Positions 19,352 through 28,678 of a stretch of 64,000 bases of DNA are shown piece after piece; position 1 is the first letter of the stretch, and every line of letters starts with the position of its first letter. The notes under the pieces are model-generated. The model had not been told where the DNA came from. It saw only the letters and a program-made list of their open reading frames with translations, and did no database searches. Position numbers and translations under genes: made by a program. This DNA comes from Aliiroseovarius sp. (lineage in GTDB: Bacteria > Pseudomonadota > Alphaproteobacteria > Rhodobacterales > Rhodobacteraceae), in NCBI RefSeq assembly GCF_030148435.1, contig NZ_JASBTN010000081.1, positions 124,001 to 188,000 of the forward strand. The letters are read 5' to 3'.

Positions 19352-20554
19352 TCAGAAGGACAGGACGCCCGCGTTGTAGGTTTCCAGGTTCAGCTGTGTC
19401 GGGCCATCGCCAACCTGTTCCAGTTCGATATGGGCGGGCGGATGACCCAGTCCGCTGGCCAGATCGCCGGCCGCGCCGCCCCCGCCGGGCAGGACGTTGA
19501 CGCGCACGCCGCCGCCGAAGTTGTCAAAGCTCGCCCCGCCCGAAGGCGACCAGTGTCCATCGCCGCGCACGTAGGGCGTGACCGGTCCTATGCTGGGGCC
19601 CGCCTCGACCCGCACGTCGACGCTGCCGTCACCATTGACCTTCACATGGGCCGAAAAGCCCGGCACGCCGATCGAGAAGCCCGCGTTCAGGCCCGGGATC
19701 ATGATACCGTAATCGGGGAAATCCTCGCTGCAGTCATAGGAGGTCGGATAGGGTTTGCCTTCCTGGCAGGCCAGTTGCGCCGAGGAGTTCTCGATCTCGC
19801 AGGTGACTGACTGGATGCCGCCGATAATGCTTTTCGGGCAGATTTCCTGGCAACGGAAGTTCACGTTGCAAGTGGGGCCGACATTGGCCTGATAGGCGCC
19901 CTGACTGGCGGGCAGGCTGCCGACGGCGGTCAGGAGCGCCATGCCGTTGGGTTCCAGCGCGTGCGCGCGGGCCAGCGCGGCGGCTGCGCCATCCGTGTCG
20001 CCCGCGGCTTCGCGTGCGCGGGCGAGGTTGGTCCAGAAGAGCGGCTCGTCAGGGGCCAGCTCCGTGGCCCGGGTGGCGGCGGCAACCGCTGCGGCCGCGT
20101 CGCCGGCGGCGCGTAAGGCATTGGCCAGGGTGTTGTGGAATGCGGCATTGTCCGGGGCCATGTCCACGGCGGTCTGCGCAGCGGCGCGTGCGGCTTCGAG
20201 CCACTCGGCCGGGGCCCCGCCCGCCGCGTGAAGTTCAGTCACCAGGGCTGCAAAATTGTTCAATGAAACGGGGTCGGTCGGGTCTGCCCCCGCCGCCGTG
20301 CCGAAGAACCAGGCGCTTCGATCGAAATGGCGGCGCGTGTAGAGCAGGTGCCCAATCGTGTCGCCGCTCACCCCATCGGGCAGGTCGTCAATGAGCGCGG
20401 TAAAGGCCTGGGCCTCGCCATCGGGAAAACCCGCGCCCAGCCCCGCAACCGTTTCCGAAATCCCCGTTGCCAGATTTTGCGCGGTGGCGGATTGCGCTGC
20501 TCCCAGGGTCAGGATCCCGATCCCCAGGGCCAATCCGAGATGCGTGATTTGCAT
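19352..20554 (-). CDS. Secreted tetratricopeptide-repeat protein
   Basis: 400 aa with a Sec signal peptide (about 1-25, ending SATAQ). Residues 65-205 form three to four TPR units of the AxxxxxxAPDNAxFHNTLANAL kind, a protein-docking fold. The C-terminal half is different: a Cys-rich patch around residues 220-270 (six Cys, including CxxxC and CEIE) and then a Gly/Pro-rich region with repeated valine-rich strands and a GGGG stretch. I do not know the family of this second half. It lies between parE and truA on the same strand, but with gaps of about 70-90 bases, so an operon is uncertain. Confidence 0.75.
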   Translation of the reverse strand: MQITHLGLALGIGILTLGAAQSATAQNLATGISETVAGLGAGFPDGEAQAFTALIDDLPDGVSGDTIGHLLYTRRHFDRSAWFFGTAAGADPTDPVSLNNFAALVTELHAAGGAPAEWLEAARAAAQTAVDMAPDNAAFHNTLANALRAAGDAAAAVAAATRATELAPDEPLFWTNLARAREAAGDTDGAAAALARAHALEPNGMALLTAVGSLPASQGAYQANVGPTCNVNFRCQEICPKSIIGGIQSVTCEIENSSAQLACQEGKPYPTSYDCSEDFPDYGIMIPGLNAGFSIGVPGFSAHVKVNGDGSVDVRVEAGPSIGPVTPYVRGDGHWSPSGGASFDNFGGGVRVNVLPGGGGAAGDLASGLGHPPAHIELEQVGDGPTQLNLETYNAGVLSF

Positions 20555-20628
20555 GTTCCATCCTCCCCTCGTTCAGGGGAAGTATAGCGCAGCAAGTGGT
20601 GTTCACCCAAATTCGGCCGTAGGCCGGG

Positions 20629-21405
20629 TCAGGCTGGTGGTGTGAACGGGTCCACCGGATAGGCCACATCGGCCAGATACAGCCCCTCGGGAGGGCACAC
20701 GGGGCCACAGGCGGCGCGGTCGCGGGCGTCAAGGGCGACGCGGATATCGTCAGGCGCCCAGGTGCCGCCGCCGACCTGCTCCAGCGATCCGACAAAGCTG
20801 CGCACCTGGTTGTGCAGAAAGCTGCGGGCGCGAATGGTGAAACGGTATTCGATGCCGTGGGGATAGTCGTGTTCGGTGATCGACAACTCGTCCAGCGTCT
20901 TTACCGGACTATCGGCCTGGCAATAGGTCGACCGGAAAGTGGTGAAGTCGTGACGCCCCACAAGGTGGGCAGACCCTTCCCGCATGGCCTCGACGTCCAG
21001 CCTGCGCACAACACGCCAGGCCAGGCCCTTGTCGTGGGTCAGCGGCGCACGGCGTTGGATCAGGCGGAACAGGTATTGCCGTTCGGTGGCCGAAAAGCGC
21101 GCGTGGAAATCGTCATCCACCCGGGCGCAGGCGGTGATCGCGACCGGATTGGGCTTCAGGTGGTAGTTCAGCGCCTCGGACAGGCGGAACGGGTCCCAGT
21201 TCTTTGCCATGTCGCAATGGGCGACCTGGCCGGTTGCGTGCACGCCCGCGTCCGTCCGGCCCGCTGCGGCGATGGTGTGTGCGCCCGGTTCCAGGCGGCA
21301 CAGGGCTGCCTCGATCGCACCCTGCACCGAGGGCTGGTCCTTCTGGCGCTGCCATCCGGCGAAAGGCGCGCCGTGATATTCGACTTTCAGGGCATATCTG
21401 GGCAT
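20629..21405 (-). CDS. truA: tRNA pseudouridine(38-40) synthase TruA
   Basis: Converts U38, U39 and U40 in the anticodon arm of tRNAs to pseudouridine; 258 aa. The catalytic Asp is D52 in GRTDAGVHA, and the downstream blocks FHARFSA and [13 protein letters not shown] are the usual TruA signatures. The ATG at 21405 is chosen since [12 protein letters not shown] is the standard beginning; a longer frame to 21459 exists without support. The gene is followed in the same direction by nothing closer than the TPR gene. Confidence 0.95.
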   Translation of the reverse strand: MPRYALKVEYHGAPFAGWQRQKDQPSVQGAIEAALCRLEPGAHTIAAAGRTDAGVHATGQVAHCDMAKNWDPFRLSEALNYHLKPNPVAITACARVDDDFHARFSATERQYLFRLIQRRAPLTHDKGLAWRVVRRLDVEAMREGSAHLVGRHDFTTFRSTYCQADSPVKTLDELSITEHDYPHGIEYRFTIRARSFLHNQVRSFVGSLEQVGGGTWAPDDIRVALDARDRAACGPVCPPEGLYLADVAYPVDPFTPPA

Positions 21406-21475
21406 GGGGCGGGCATAGCTTGCGGCGGGTGTCGGGGCAATCCCCGATCCACGGGGCAATCGGGGCAGGAAATTT

Positions 21476-22381
21476 CTAGGAGCGTTTCATGAAGGCCAGT
21501 GTCGCCTGGGCCAGTTCCGCGCCCACGTCCTCCTGTAGGAAGTGGCCGGCATTCGCCAGGACCTGGTGTGGTTGCCCCACCGCCCCCGGCATGAGGGTCT
21601 GAAACACCCTGTCCACGCCCGCCATGACCTTGTCATCGGCGCCAAACACAGTCAGCACGGGAATATCAAGGCCGCGCAACACCTCCCACGCGGCGCGGTT
21701 GGGCTCGGCCGCGGGATCCTCGGGGGAAGAGGGCACAAGCATGGGAAATTGCCGCGCACCCTGTTTGTAGCGTTCGTCCGGGAAGGGCGCGTTATAGGCG
21801 GCAACCTCGGCATGGGTCAGTTTCGTGGTCGTGCCGCCATGAACGATCCTGCCCGCATTGAACTCCGGGGTGGACTGGGAAAACGCGCGCCAGGCTTCGA
21901 ACGCGGGGCCAAGGGGCCGATCGCCGGTCGGCAGCGCCGTGTTTGCCACCACGATGCGGGCAAAGCGCTCCGGCATCTCCGCCACCAGCCTGAGGCCGAC
22001 CAACCCGCCCCAGTCCTGACAGACCAGCGTGATGCCGGTCAGATCGACCTGCCGCAGCCAATCGCCCATCCAGTCCACGTGTCGCTGGTAGCTGTAGTCA
22101 GCCCGTTCCGTCGGCTTGTCAGAACGCCCAAAGCCGACAAGGTCGGGGGCAATCGCCCGATACCCGGCGGTCGTGAAGATCGGGATCATATGGCGGTAGA
22201 GATAGCACCATGACGGTTCACCGTGCAGGAGCAGGACGGGCGCGGCATCCTGCGACCCTTCATCCAGATAGTGGACCCGGAGCTTGCCTCCTTCGGTGTC
22301 GTCCACCCAGGCATAGCGTGCGGCAAAATCGAAATCCGGCAGATCGGCAAATCGGTCATCCGGTGTGCGCAGATACTCCAT
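21476..22381 (-). CDS. Haloalkane dehalogenase-like alpha/beta hydrolase
   Basis: 301 aa. The fold is alpha/beta hydrolase with the motif set of haloalkane dehalogenases of the DhlA/DhmA type: HGEPSW (53-58), nucleophile D123 followed by halide-binding W124 in CQDWGG, an acid at D249/D250 (GADD) and H280 in NAGH. Cap-domain W164 (EAW) fits the second halide-binding Trp of subfamily I. An Asp nucleophile with a following Trp separates this from esterases (Ser) and favours a C-halogen hydrolase; an epoxide hydrolase is the main alternative. A trpS terminator lies upstream at 22483-22510. Confidence 0.82.
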   Translation of the reverse strand: MEYLRTPDDRFADLPDFDFAARYAWVDDTEGGKLRVHYLDEGSQDAAPVLLLHGEPSWCYLYRHMIPIFTTAGYRAIAPDLVGFGRSDKPTERADYSYQRHVDWMGDWLRQVDLTGITLVCQDWGGLVGLRLVAEMPERFARIVVANTALPTGDRPLGPAFEAWRAFSQSTPEFNAGRIVHGGTTTKLTHAEVAAYNAPFPDERYKQGARQFPMLVPSSPEDPAAEPNRAAWEVLRGLDIPVLTVFGADDKVMAGVDRVFQTLMPGAVGQPHQVLANAGHFLQEDVGAELAQATLAFMKRS

Positions 22382-22482
22382 GTGTCCCCCTGGTCTTGGA
22401 CGGTTGTCTCAGACTGGGAACAATGGGCGGGCCTGTCCACATTTTTCCGGCAGGCGCCACCTGCGTCGTGGGGATGCGAAAC

Positions 22483-22510
22483 AAAAAACGCAGCCGGGAA
22501 GCTGCGCTTT
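22483..22510 (-). terminator. Rho-independent terminator of trpS
   Basis: On the minus strand a CGCAGC/GCTGCG hairpin-type stem (arms 22489-22494 and 22501-22506, six-base loop) is followed by six T residues. It starts 24 bases after the trpS stop codon, and separates trpS from the dehalogenase gene. Confidence 0.85.
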
Positions 22511-22533
22511 CAGGTTGTCGGGTGAATGCAGGT

Positions 22534-23553
22534 TCAGCGCGAGCGCACCAGCCCGACGATGTCATAGGTTTTCTGCAAAATCGGCTGGGCGATCGCATCG
22601 GCCTTTTCGGACCCCTTGGCAAGGATCGCGTCGATCTCGTCGGGTTTCTTCATCAGCCGCGCCATTTCCTGGCTGATCGGGGCCAGTTTCTCGACCGCCA
22701 GGTCGGCCAGGGCCGGTTTGAACCTTCCCCAGCCCGCGCCAGCGTATTCCGAGATCACGGCCTCCGGTGTTACCTCGGAGAGGGACGCGTAGATGTCCAC
22801 GAGGTTGCGCGCTTCGGGACGGTCCTTCAGGCCATCCAGTGTCTCGGGCAGGGGCTCGGGATCGGTCTTGGCCTTCTTGAACTTCTTGGCGATCTTGTCG
22901 GCGTCATCGGTCATGTTGATGCGCTCCATGTCGCTTTCGCCGGACTTGGACATCTTCTTGGTCCCGTCGCGCAGGTTCATTACCCGGGTGGCGGGGCCCT
23001 CGATGATCGGCTCGCAGAGCGGGAAGAAGTCCCCCGCCTTGAAGTCGTGGTTGAACTTCGAGGCAATGTCGCGGGTCAGTTCGACATGCTGTTTCTGGTC
23101 CTCGCCCACCGGCACGTGGGTCGCGTGGTACAGAAGAATGTCGGCGGCCATCAGCGAGGGGTAGGCGTAAAGGCCCAGTGAAACCTGTTCGGCGTTCTTG
23201 CCGGCCTTGTCCTTGAACTGGGTCATGCGGTTCATCCAGCCGACGCGGGCCACGCAGTTGAATATCCAGCCCAGTTCCGCGTGGGCGGGCACCTGGCTCT
23301 GGTTGAACAGAATCGACTGGCTGGGATCGATGCCCGAGGCGATGAAGCCCGCGGCCACTTCGCGCGTGGCATCCTTCAGCACCGCCGGATCCTGCCAGAC
23401 GGTGATCGCATGCAGGTCGACGACGCAGTAGATGGTCTCGAACTCCTGGCCCTGCATGTCCACGAAACGCTTGATCGCGCCGAGGTAATTGCCAAGGGTC
23501 AGGCCGCCTGAAGGCTTGATACCCGAAAAGACGCGCGGGGTATGGGTGGTCAT
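22534..23553 (-). CDS. trpS: Tryptophanyl-tRNA synthetase
   Basis: Class Ic aminoacyl-tRNA synthetase charging tRNA-Trp; 339 aa. The HIGH-equivalent lies in [12 protein letters not shown] near residue 18, and the KMSKS loop is exact ([10 protein letters not shown]). The conserved block around [15 protein letters not shown], which binds tryptophan and adenylate, is present. Size matches bacterial TrpRS. A strong terminator follows at 22483-22510, so it is the last gene of its transcript. It is divergent from the rhomboid-like gene. Confidence 0.97.
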   Translation of the reverse strand: MTTHTPRVFSGIKPSGGLTLGNYLGAIKRFVDMQGQEFETIYCVVDLHAITVWQDPAVLKDATREVAAGFIASGIDPSQSILFNQSQVPAHAELGWIFNCVARVGWMNRMTQFKDKAGKNAEQVSLGLYAYPSLMAADILLYHATHVPVGEDQKQHVELTRDIASKFNHDFKAGDFFPLCEPIIEGPATRVMNLRDGTKKMSKSGESDMERINMTDDADKIAKKFKKAKTDPEPLPETLDGLKDRPEARNLVDIYASLSEVTPEAVISEYAGAGWGRFKPALADLAVEKLAPISQEMARLMKKPDEIDAILAKGSEKADAIAQPILQKTYDIVGLVRSR

Positions 23554-23645
23554 GGGACGCTCCCGTCTGGATTTCCTGTCCGGGGTCGCTTACCCATGTG
23601 GCGAAGTCCCGTCAAGGAAACGGGCGGTTTCAGGAGCCTTGCGCC

Positions 23646-24332
23646 ATGTCGAGTGACCCCAATGCCTCGCCGCTTAACCCGCTGCCGCCGATCGTGGTGG
23701 CCCTCACGGTGTTTCTTGTCGGAGTCGAGCTGGTGTTCCAGGCGGGTGAGAACGGACTGGCGGGCGGCCCCGCCGCGACCGGCTGGCGGATCGAGGCTCT
23801 GGAGCGCTGGGGATTCTACGAGCCCCTGTTCGACTGGATGCTGACCAATGGCATCTGGCGCTGGGATTACGCGGTACGCTTCGTGACCTACCCGTTCGTG
23901 CATGGCCATTATACCCAGCTGATCTTCGTGATCGTGTTTCTGCTGGCCCTGGGCAAGATGGTGGGGGAGCTGTTTTCGCCCCTGGCCGTTCTGGTGATCT
24001 TCTTCGGTTCCTCCATCGTGGGAGCGCTGGCCTATGGGCTGGTCTGGGATACGCGGGTCATGCTGGTGGGGGGCTTTCCGGCGGTCTACGGGCTGATCGG
24101 CGCGTATTCCTTCCTATTGTGGGTCAAACTGGCGGGAAACGGTGAAAACCGGCTGATGGCGTTTCGGCTCATAGCCTTCCTGATGGGGATTCAGTTGGTG
24201 TTTTCGCTGTTCACCGGAGGAAGCAAGGACTGGGTCGCCGACATTGCCGGTTTTGCCACCGGTTTCTCCCTGTCCTTCGTGGTGGCCCCGGGGGGGGTGA
24301 AACGCGCTCTGGAGTTGGTGCGGCGTCGCTGA
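23646..24332 (+). CDS. Rhomboid-fold membrane protein lacking the catalytic residues
   Basis: 228 aa, six predicted membrane segments, with rhomboid topology. The active-site positions of rhomboid proteases are replaced: GxSG reads GGFP (142-145, Ser to Phe), the catalytic His of the last helix is D199 (DIAGF), and the oxyanion-hole HLxxN reads QLIFV (91-95). H86 is kept. It is therefore most likely a pseudoprotease, in the sense of iRhoms/derlins, perhaps binding membrane proteins. The ATG at 23646 is chosen over 23598 because the upstream codons overlap the trpS promoter region. It is convergent with murJ. Confidence 0.75.
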   Translation: MSSDPNASPLNPLPPIVVALTVFLVGVELVFQAGENGLAGGPAATGWRIEALERWGFYEPLFDWMLTNGIWRWDYAVRFVTYPFVHGHYTQLIFVIVFLLALGKMVGELFSPLAVLVIFFGSSIVGALAYGLVWDTRVMLVGGFPAVYGLIGAYSFLLWVKLAGNGENRLMAFRLIAFLMGIQLVFSLFTGGSKDWVADIAGFATGFSLSFVVAPGGVKRALELVRRR

Positions 24333-24341
24333 TTCCCGAGG

Positions 24342-25883
24342 TCAGCCCCGTCGCATCGCCGCCTTGAACTCGCCCAGGCGGAAGGCGCCGAGCATCTGGC
24401 CGATCATGCCATAGGCCACCATGCCAAGTGTGACCAGAAGGGCCAGCGCAAGGTAGCGCAGAGCGCCAGCACCGAACATCGGCCCCAGGGCCACGGCGCC
24501 AATCCACAGCACCGCGCCCATCAGCCAGCTCGCGGCGGCGATGCGCCAGAAGCGGCGCCAGAAGCGGCGGTCGAAGCGGGTTTCCTCGCCCATGCGCCAG
24601 CTTCCCCACCACAGCAGCGCGGTCATGACCCAGCCGGCGACAGTGGTGCCGACGGCGGCGGCGATGAAGCCGATCCAATAGCTCAGCCCGACCGCCAGCA
24701 GGGCGTTCACCACCATCGCCACCAGGGCAAAGCGGAACGGCGTACGGGTGTCCTCGCGCGCGAAATAGATCGGTTGCAGCACCTTGGCGAGCACGAAGGC
24801 AGGCAGGCCCAACCCGTAGATCGCGCAGGCCAGCGCGGTGCGGGCGGTGTCGTCGGCGGTAAAGGCACCGCGCTGGAACAGCACCTCGACCAGTGGGCCG
24901 GGGATGACGATCAGCGCGACGGAGGCGGGGATGGTGAGGGCCAGCGACAGCTCTCCCGCGCGGCTGAGGGCCTCGCGCGAACCTGCCGTGTCGCCGACAC
25001 GCAACCGGCGGCTGAGGTCGGGCAGAAGCACGATGCCGATGGCGATGCCGACCACGCCGAGGGGCAGTTGATACAGGCGATCGGCGTAGTAGAGCCAGGC
25101 AAAGGCGCCCTCGAAGAAGCTTGATACCTGGCGGCCGACCAGCAGGTTGACCTGGGTCACGCCACCGGCCAGGGCGGCCGGGGCGGCAATCACGGCCAGG
25201 CGCTTGAGTTCGGGGGTCATGACCGGGCGGCGGGGGACCAGGCGGTAGCCCGCACGCGCGGCGGCGATCCAGACCAGCACAAGCTGACCGATCCCGGCCA
25301 GAGGCACCGTCCAGGCCAGCGTCAGGCCCATATCCCAGTCCAGCATCGCGCCACCGACCATTGCGGCAATGAAGATCACGTTCAACAGCACCGGCGCGGC
25401 AGCCGCGGCGGCAAAGCGGCCCAAGGCGTTCAGAACGCCGGACAGAAGGGCGGCAATCGAGATGAACAGGATATAGGGAAAGGCAATGCGCCCGTAGATC
25501 ACCGCAAGATCGAAACGTTCGCCGCCGGTAAAGCCCGAGGCCATCGCATAGACCAGCCAGGGCATGAAAATCTGGCCCATCAGGGTGAACAGCACCAGCA
25601 CGAACAGCAGCCCCGACAGCGCGTCGCGGGCAAAATCAAGGCCGTCTTCGCCGCCCTCGACCTTCTTGGCGAACATCGGGACGAAAGCGACGTTCAGCGT
25701 TCCCTCGGCAAAGAAGCGGCGGAACATGTTGGGCAGGGAAAAGGCGGCCAGGAAGGCCTCGGCCACGGCAGACGAGCCCAGGTAAGCGCCGATCAGGATG
25801 TCGCGCACGAACCCCGTGATGCGGCTGACCATGGTCCAGCCCCCCACAGTGGCAAAGGCGCGCAGAAGGCGCGGGGCCGCCAT
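24342..25883 (-). CDS. murJ: Lipid II flippase MurJ (MviN)
   Basis: Inner-membrane MOP-superfamily protein that flips the peptidoglycan precursor lipid II to the periplasmic side; 513 aa with about 14 membrane segments. The N-terminal block TMVSRITGFVRDILIGAYLG, carrying the functionally important Arg residues, and the PNMFRRFFAEGTLNVAFVP segment are diagnostic. The start overlaps the glnD stop as TGATG at 25881-25885, so it is translated after glnD, an order I know from other alphaproteobacteria. Its stop is ten bases from that of the convergent rhomboid-like gene. Confidence 0.95.
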   Translation of the reverse strand: MAAPRLLRAFATVGGWTMVSRITGFVRDILIGAYLGSSAVAEAFLAAFSLPNMFRRFFAEGTLNVAFVPMFAKKVEGGEDGLDFARDALSGLLFVLVLFTLMGQIFMPWLVYAMASGFTGGERFDLAVIYGRIAFPYILFISIAALLSGVLNALGRFAAAAAAPVLLNVIFIAAMVGGAMLDWDMGLTLAWTVPLAGIGQLVLVWIAAARAGYRLVPRRPVMTPELKRLAVIAAPAALAGGVTQVNLLVGRQVSSFFEGAFAWLYYADRLYQLPLGVVGIAIGIVLLPDLSRRLRVGDTAGSREALSRAGELSLALTIPASVALIVIPGPLVEVLFQRGAFTADDTARTALACAIYGLGLPAFVLAKVLQPIYFAREDTRTPFRFALVAMVVNALLAVGLSYWIGFIAAAVGTTVAGWVMTALLWWGSWRMGEETRFDRRFWRRFWRIAAASWLMGAVLWIGAVALGPMFGAGALRYLALALLVTLGMVAYGMIGQMLGAFRLGEFKAAMRRG

Positions 25884-28636
25884 CAGGCCGTGGCCCTTTC
25901 CGCGCCCTTTTCGATCGCCTCACGCAGGCGCTTTTCCAGGGTCTTCTGCTTGCCTTCATTGTAGAATTTCAAGCCGAACATGTCCTTTACATAAAAGGTG
26001 TCGACAACCTGCTCGCCATAGGTCGCGATCACCGCGGAAGCGATATAGACATTCGAATTGGCCAGCGTGCGGGTCAGGTCGTACAGCAGGCCGGGGCGGT
26101 CGCGGGTGTCGACCTCGATGATCGTGTAGATCTCCGACCCGTCATTGTCGAAGGTGATATGGGTCGGCACCTTGAAGGCACGTTCGCGTTTCTTGATCTT
26201 GTCACGCCCGGCGATGGCGTCGCGGGCGATGACCTCGCCCATCAGGGTCTTGTGGATCATCTGCTGCAGGCGCGGCAGTTTCGAGGCGTCATAGGGGCTG
26301 CCGTCGCCGTCCTGCACCCAGAAAATCGCGGTCGCGTAACCGTCCTTGGACGTGTAGGTGCGCGCATCCACGATATTTGCGCCGACCAGGGTCAGGGCGC
26401 CGGCGAGGCGCGAGAAGATGCCCGGATGGTCGGCCAGGACGATATGCACGCGGGTCACGTCGCGTTCCTCGTCCAGTTCCAGTTCCAGCCGCACCTCGTC
26501 GTCGCCGATGTCGCGCAGGAGCCCGGCAAAGACCGTGTGGGCGGTGACGTGCAGGCCCTGCCAATAGGCGTCGTAGTGACGGGCGGTTTCTTTCTTGAGG
26601 GCCTTGGCGTCCCAATCGCTCAGCGCCGTGCGCAGGGCACGTTTTGCCTCGGCGCCGCGGTTCTCGCGGTTCAGATCCTCCATACCGCCTTCCAGCGCGC
26701 GGCGCGTCTGGTTGTAGAGCGTGCGGATCAGCGTGGCTTTCCAGTTGTTCCATGTGGTCGGGCCGACCCCGCGAATGTCGCAGACCGTCAGCACCGTCAG
26801 GAGGTCCAGCCGCCGCACGCTTTTCACAGCCTTGGCAAAATCGCGTACCGTGCGCGGGTCGGCAATGTCCCGTTTCTGGGCCATGTCCGACATCAGGAGG
26901 TGATGACGCACCAACCACTCGGCGGTCTCGCATTCCTTGGCGCTCAGCCCCAGGCGCGGCGCAACCTTGCGGGTGATCTGCGCCCCCAGGATCGAATGGT
27001 CCTGTGGCCGTCCCTTGCCGATGTCATGCAGAAGCATGGCCACCATGAGGGTCTTGCGATTGACCCCTTTGCTGAGGATTTCCGAGCTGATCGGCAGCTC
27101 GACTTCCAACTCGTGCCGCTCGATCTGCGCAAAGTTCGAGATCACCTGGATCGTGTGTTCATCCACCGTGTAGGAGTGGTACATGTTGAACTGCATCATT
27201 GCCACGATCGGTTCGAACTCGGGGATGAAGGCAGACAGCACCCCCAGTTCGTTCATTCGGCGCAGGGCGCGTTCCGGATTGCCGTGTTTCAGAAGCAGGT
27301 CGAGGAATATGCGTATGGCTTCCTTGTCCGACCGCATTTCGTCGTCGATCAGATCCAGGTTGGCGGAGACCAGGCGCATGGCATCCGGGTGGATCAGCAT
27401 GCCGGTCCGCAGGCCTTCCTCGAACAGGCGCAGGATACTCAACTTGTCGTCATGAAAGACGCTGTCACCCTTCACGGTCAGGCGCCCCTGCTTGACGGCG
27501 AAAGGCGCCTTGGCGCGGCGTCGACGCCGCAGGAGGCCGATCAGCAGCGGCGCTTTCTTGAGGTGCTGCTCTTCCAGCGCGGTCAGAAAGATGCGGGTGA
27601 TTTCCCCCACCGCCGTGGCGTGGCGGAAATAGGCCTGCATGAAATGCTCTACCGCCCGGCGCCCGCCATGGTCGGTGTAGCCCATGCGCGCGGCCACCTC
27701 GACCTGCAAGTCGAAGGTCAGCTGGTCGGCGGCGCGATTTGTCACCAGATGCAGGTGGCAGCGGGTGGCCCAGAGAAATTCATCCGCCCGCATGAACGTG
27801 TCATATTCCTCGGAGGTAAAGACCTTGAGGTCGACGAAATCGCGGATGTTCTTGACCCGGTGGATGTATTTTGCAACCCAGAACAGGGTCTGAAGGTCAC
27901 GCAGGCCTCCCTTGCCCTCTTTCACGTTGGGCTCGACCATATAACGCTGGCCGCCCTGTTTCTTGTGACGTTCCGAACGTTCGGCCAGCTTGGCCTCGAT
28001 GAATTCGGCTTCGGTCCCCTTGAAAAGGCCGGACCAGAGCTGTTCGGTCAACTCCCCGGCCAGCCCCGCGTCCCCGCAGACCGGGCGGTGTTCCAGCATG
28101 GCGGTGCGGATGGTGTAGTCTTCGCGGCCCAGACGCAAACAGTCTTTCACCGTGCGCGAGCTGTGACCGACCTTCAGGCGCAGATCCCAGAGCATGTAGA
28201 GCATGCTTTCGATCACGCTCTCGGCCCAGGGGGTGATCTTGTAGGGGGTCAGGAACAGCAGGTCGACGTCGCTATGCGGTGCCATTTCGAACCGGCCGTA
28301 GCCACCGACGGCCAATACCGCCAGGCTTTCCGAGGCGGTCGGGGTGTGCAGCGGATGCAGCGTGCCTGTCGCGACCTCGTGGACCGCACGCACAAGGCAA
28401 TCGGTCAGCCAGGCATAAGAACGCGTTGCGGCATGGGCCATATGCGGGTCGGCCTCGAAGGCCCTCGCGATGGTCCGCCGGCCCGCGTTCATCACGTCGC
28501 GCAGGGTCGCGACCGTGGTCTTGCGCACTTGCGCGGCGTCCTTGGCATCCTCGAACGCCTGTTTCAGGCGGGCGCTCAGGGCGACCGGATCGAGGATGTC
28601 CTCGGCCGGGCAGATCAGGTCCTGGGTTTGGGTCAT
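25883..28636 (-). CDS. glnD: PII uridylyltransferase/uridylyl-removing enzyme
   Basis: Nitrogen sensor that uridylylates PII proteins when glutamine is low and removes UMP when it is high; 917 aa. The nucleotidyltransferase domain has GGYGRFEMAP with SDVDLLFL, the HD hydrolase domain shows MLLHDIGKG, and two ACT domains occupy the C-terminal 200 residues (each with a D-x-PGLL/PGIF motif), sensing glutamine. Length is within the family range. It is translationally coupled to murJ through a one-base overlap and probably forms a two-gene operon. Confidence 0.96.
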   Translation of the reverse strand: MTQTQDLICPAEDILDPVALSARLKQAFEDAKDAAQVRKTTVATLRDVMNAGRRTIARAFEADPHMAHAATRSYAWLTDCLVRAVHEVATGTLHPLHTPTASESLAVLAVGGYGRFEMAPHSDVDLLFLTPYKITPWAESVIESMLYMLWDLRLKVGHSSRTVKDCLRLGREDYTIRTAMLEHRPVCGDAGLAGELTEQLWSGLFKGTEAEFIEAKLAERSERHKKQGGQRYMVEPNVKEGKGGLRDLQTLFWVAKYIHRVKNIRDFVDLKVFTSEEYDTFMRADEFLWATRCHLHLVTNRAADQLTFDLQVEVAARMGYTDHGGRRAVEHFMQAYFRHATAVGEITRIFLTALEEQHLKKAPLLIGLLRRRRRAKAPFAVKQGRLTVKGDSVFHDDKLSILRLFEEGLRTGMLIHPDAMRLVSANLDLIDDEMRSDKEAIRIFLDLLLKHGNPERALRRMNELGVLSAFIPEFEPIVAMMQFNMYHSYTVDEHTIQVISNFAQIERHELEVELPISSEILSKGVNRKTLMVAMLLHDIGKGRPQDHSILGAQITRKVAPRLGLSAKECETAEWLVRHHLLMSDMAQKRDIADPRTVRDFAKAVKSVRRLDLLTVLTVCDIRGVGPTTWNNWKATLIRTLYNQTRRALEGGMEDLNRENRGAEAKRALRTALSDWDAKALKKETARHYDAYWQGLHVTAHTVFAGLLRDIGDDEVRLELELDEERDVTRVHIVLADHPGIFSRLAGALTLVGANIVDARTYTSKDGYATAIFWVQDGDGSPYDASKLPRLQQMIHKTLMGEVIARDAIAGRDKIKKRERAFKVPTHITFDNDGSEIYTIIEVDTRDRPGLLYDLTRTLANSNVYIASAVIATYGEQVVDTFYVKDMFGLKFYNEGKQKTLEKRLREAIEKGAERATA

Positions 28637-28678
28637 CCGGGTCTTTCGTCTGGCCTGGTGGTTACGCGGAGGGGGGGC

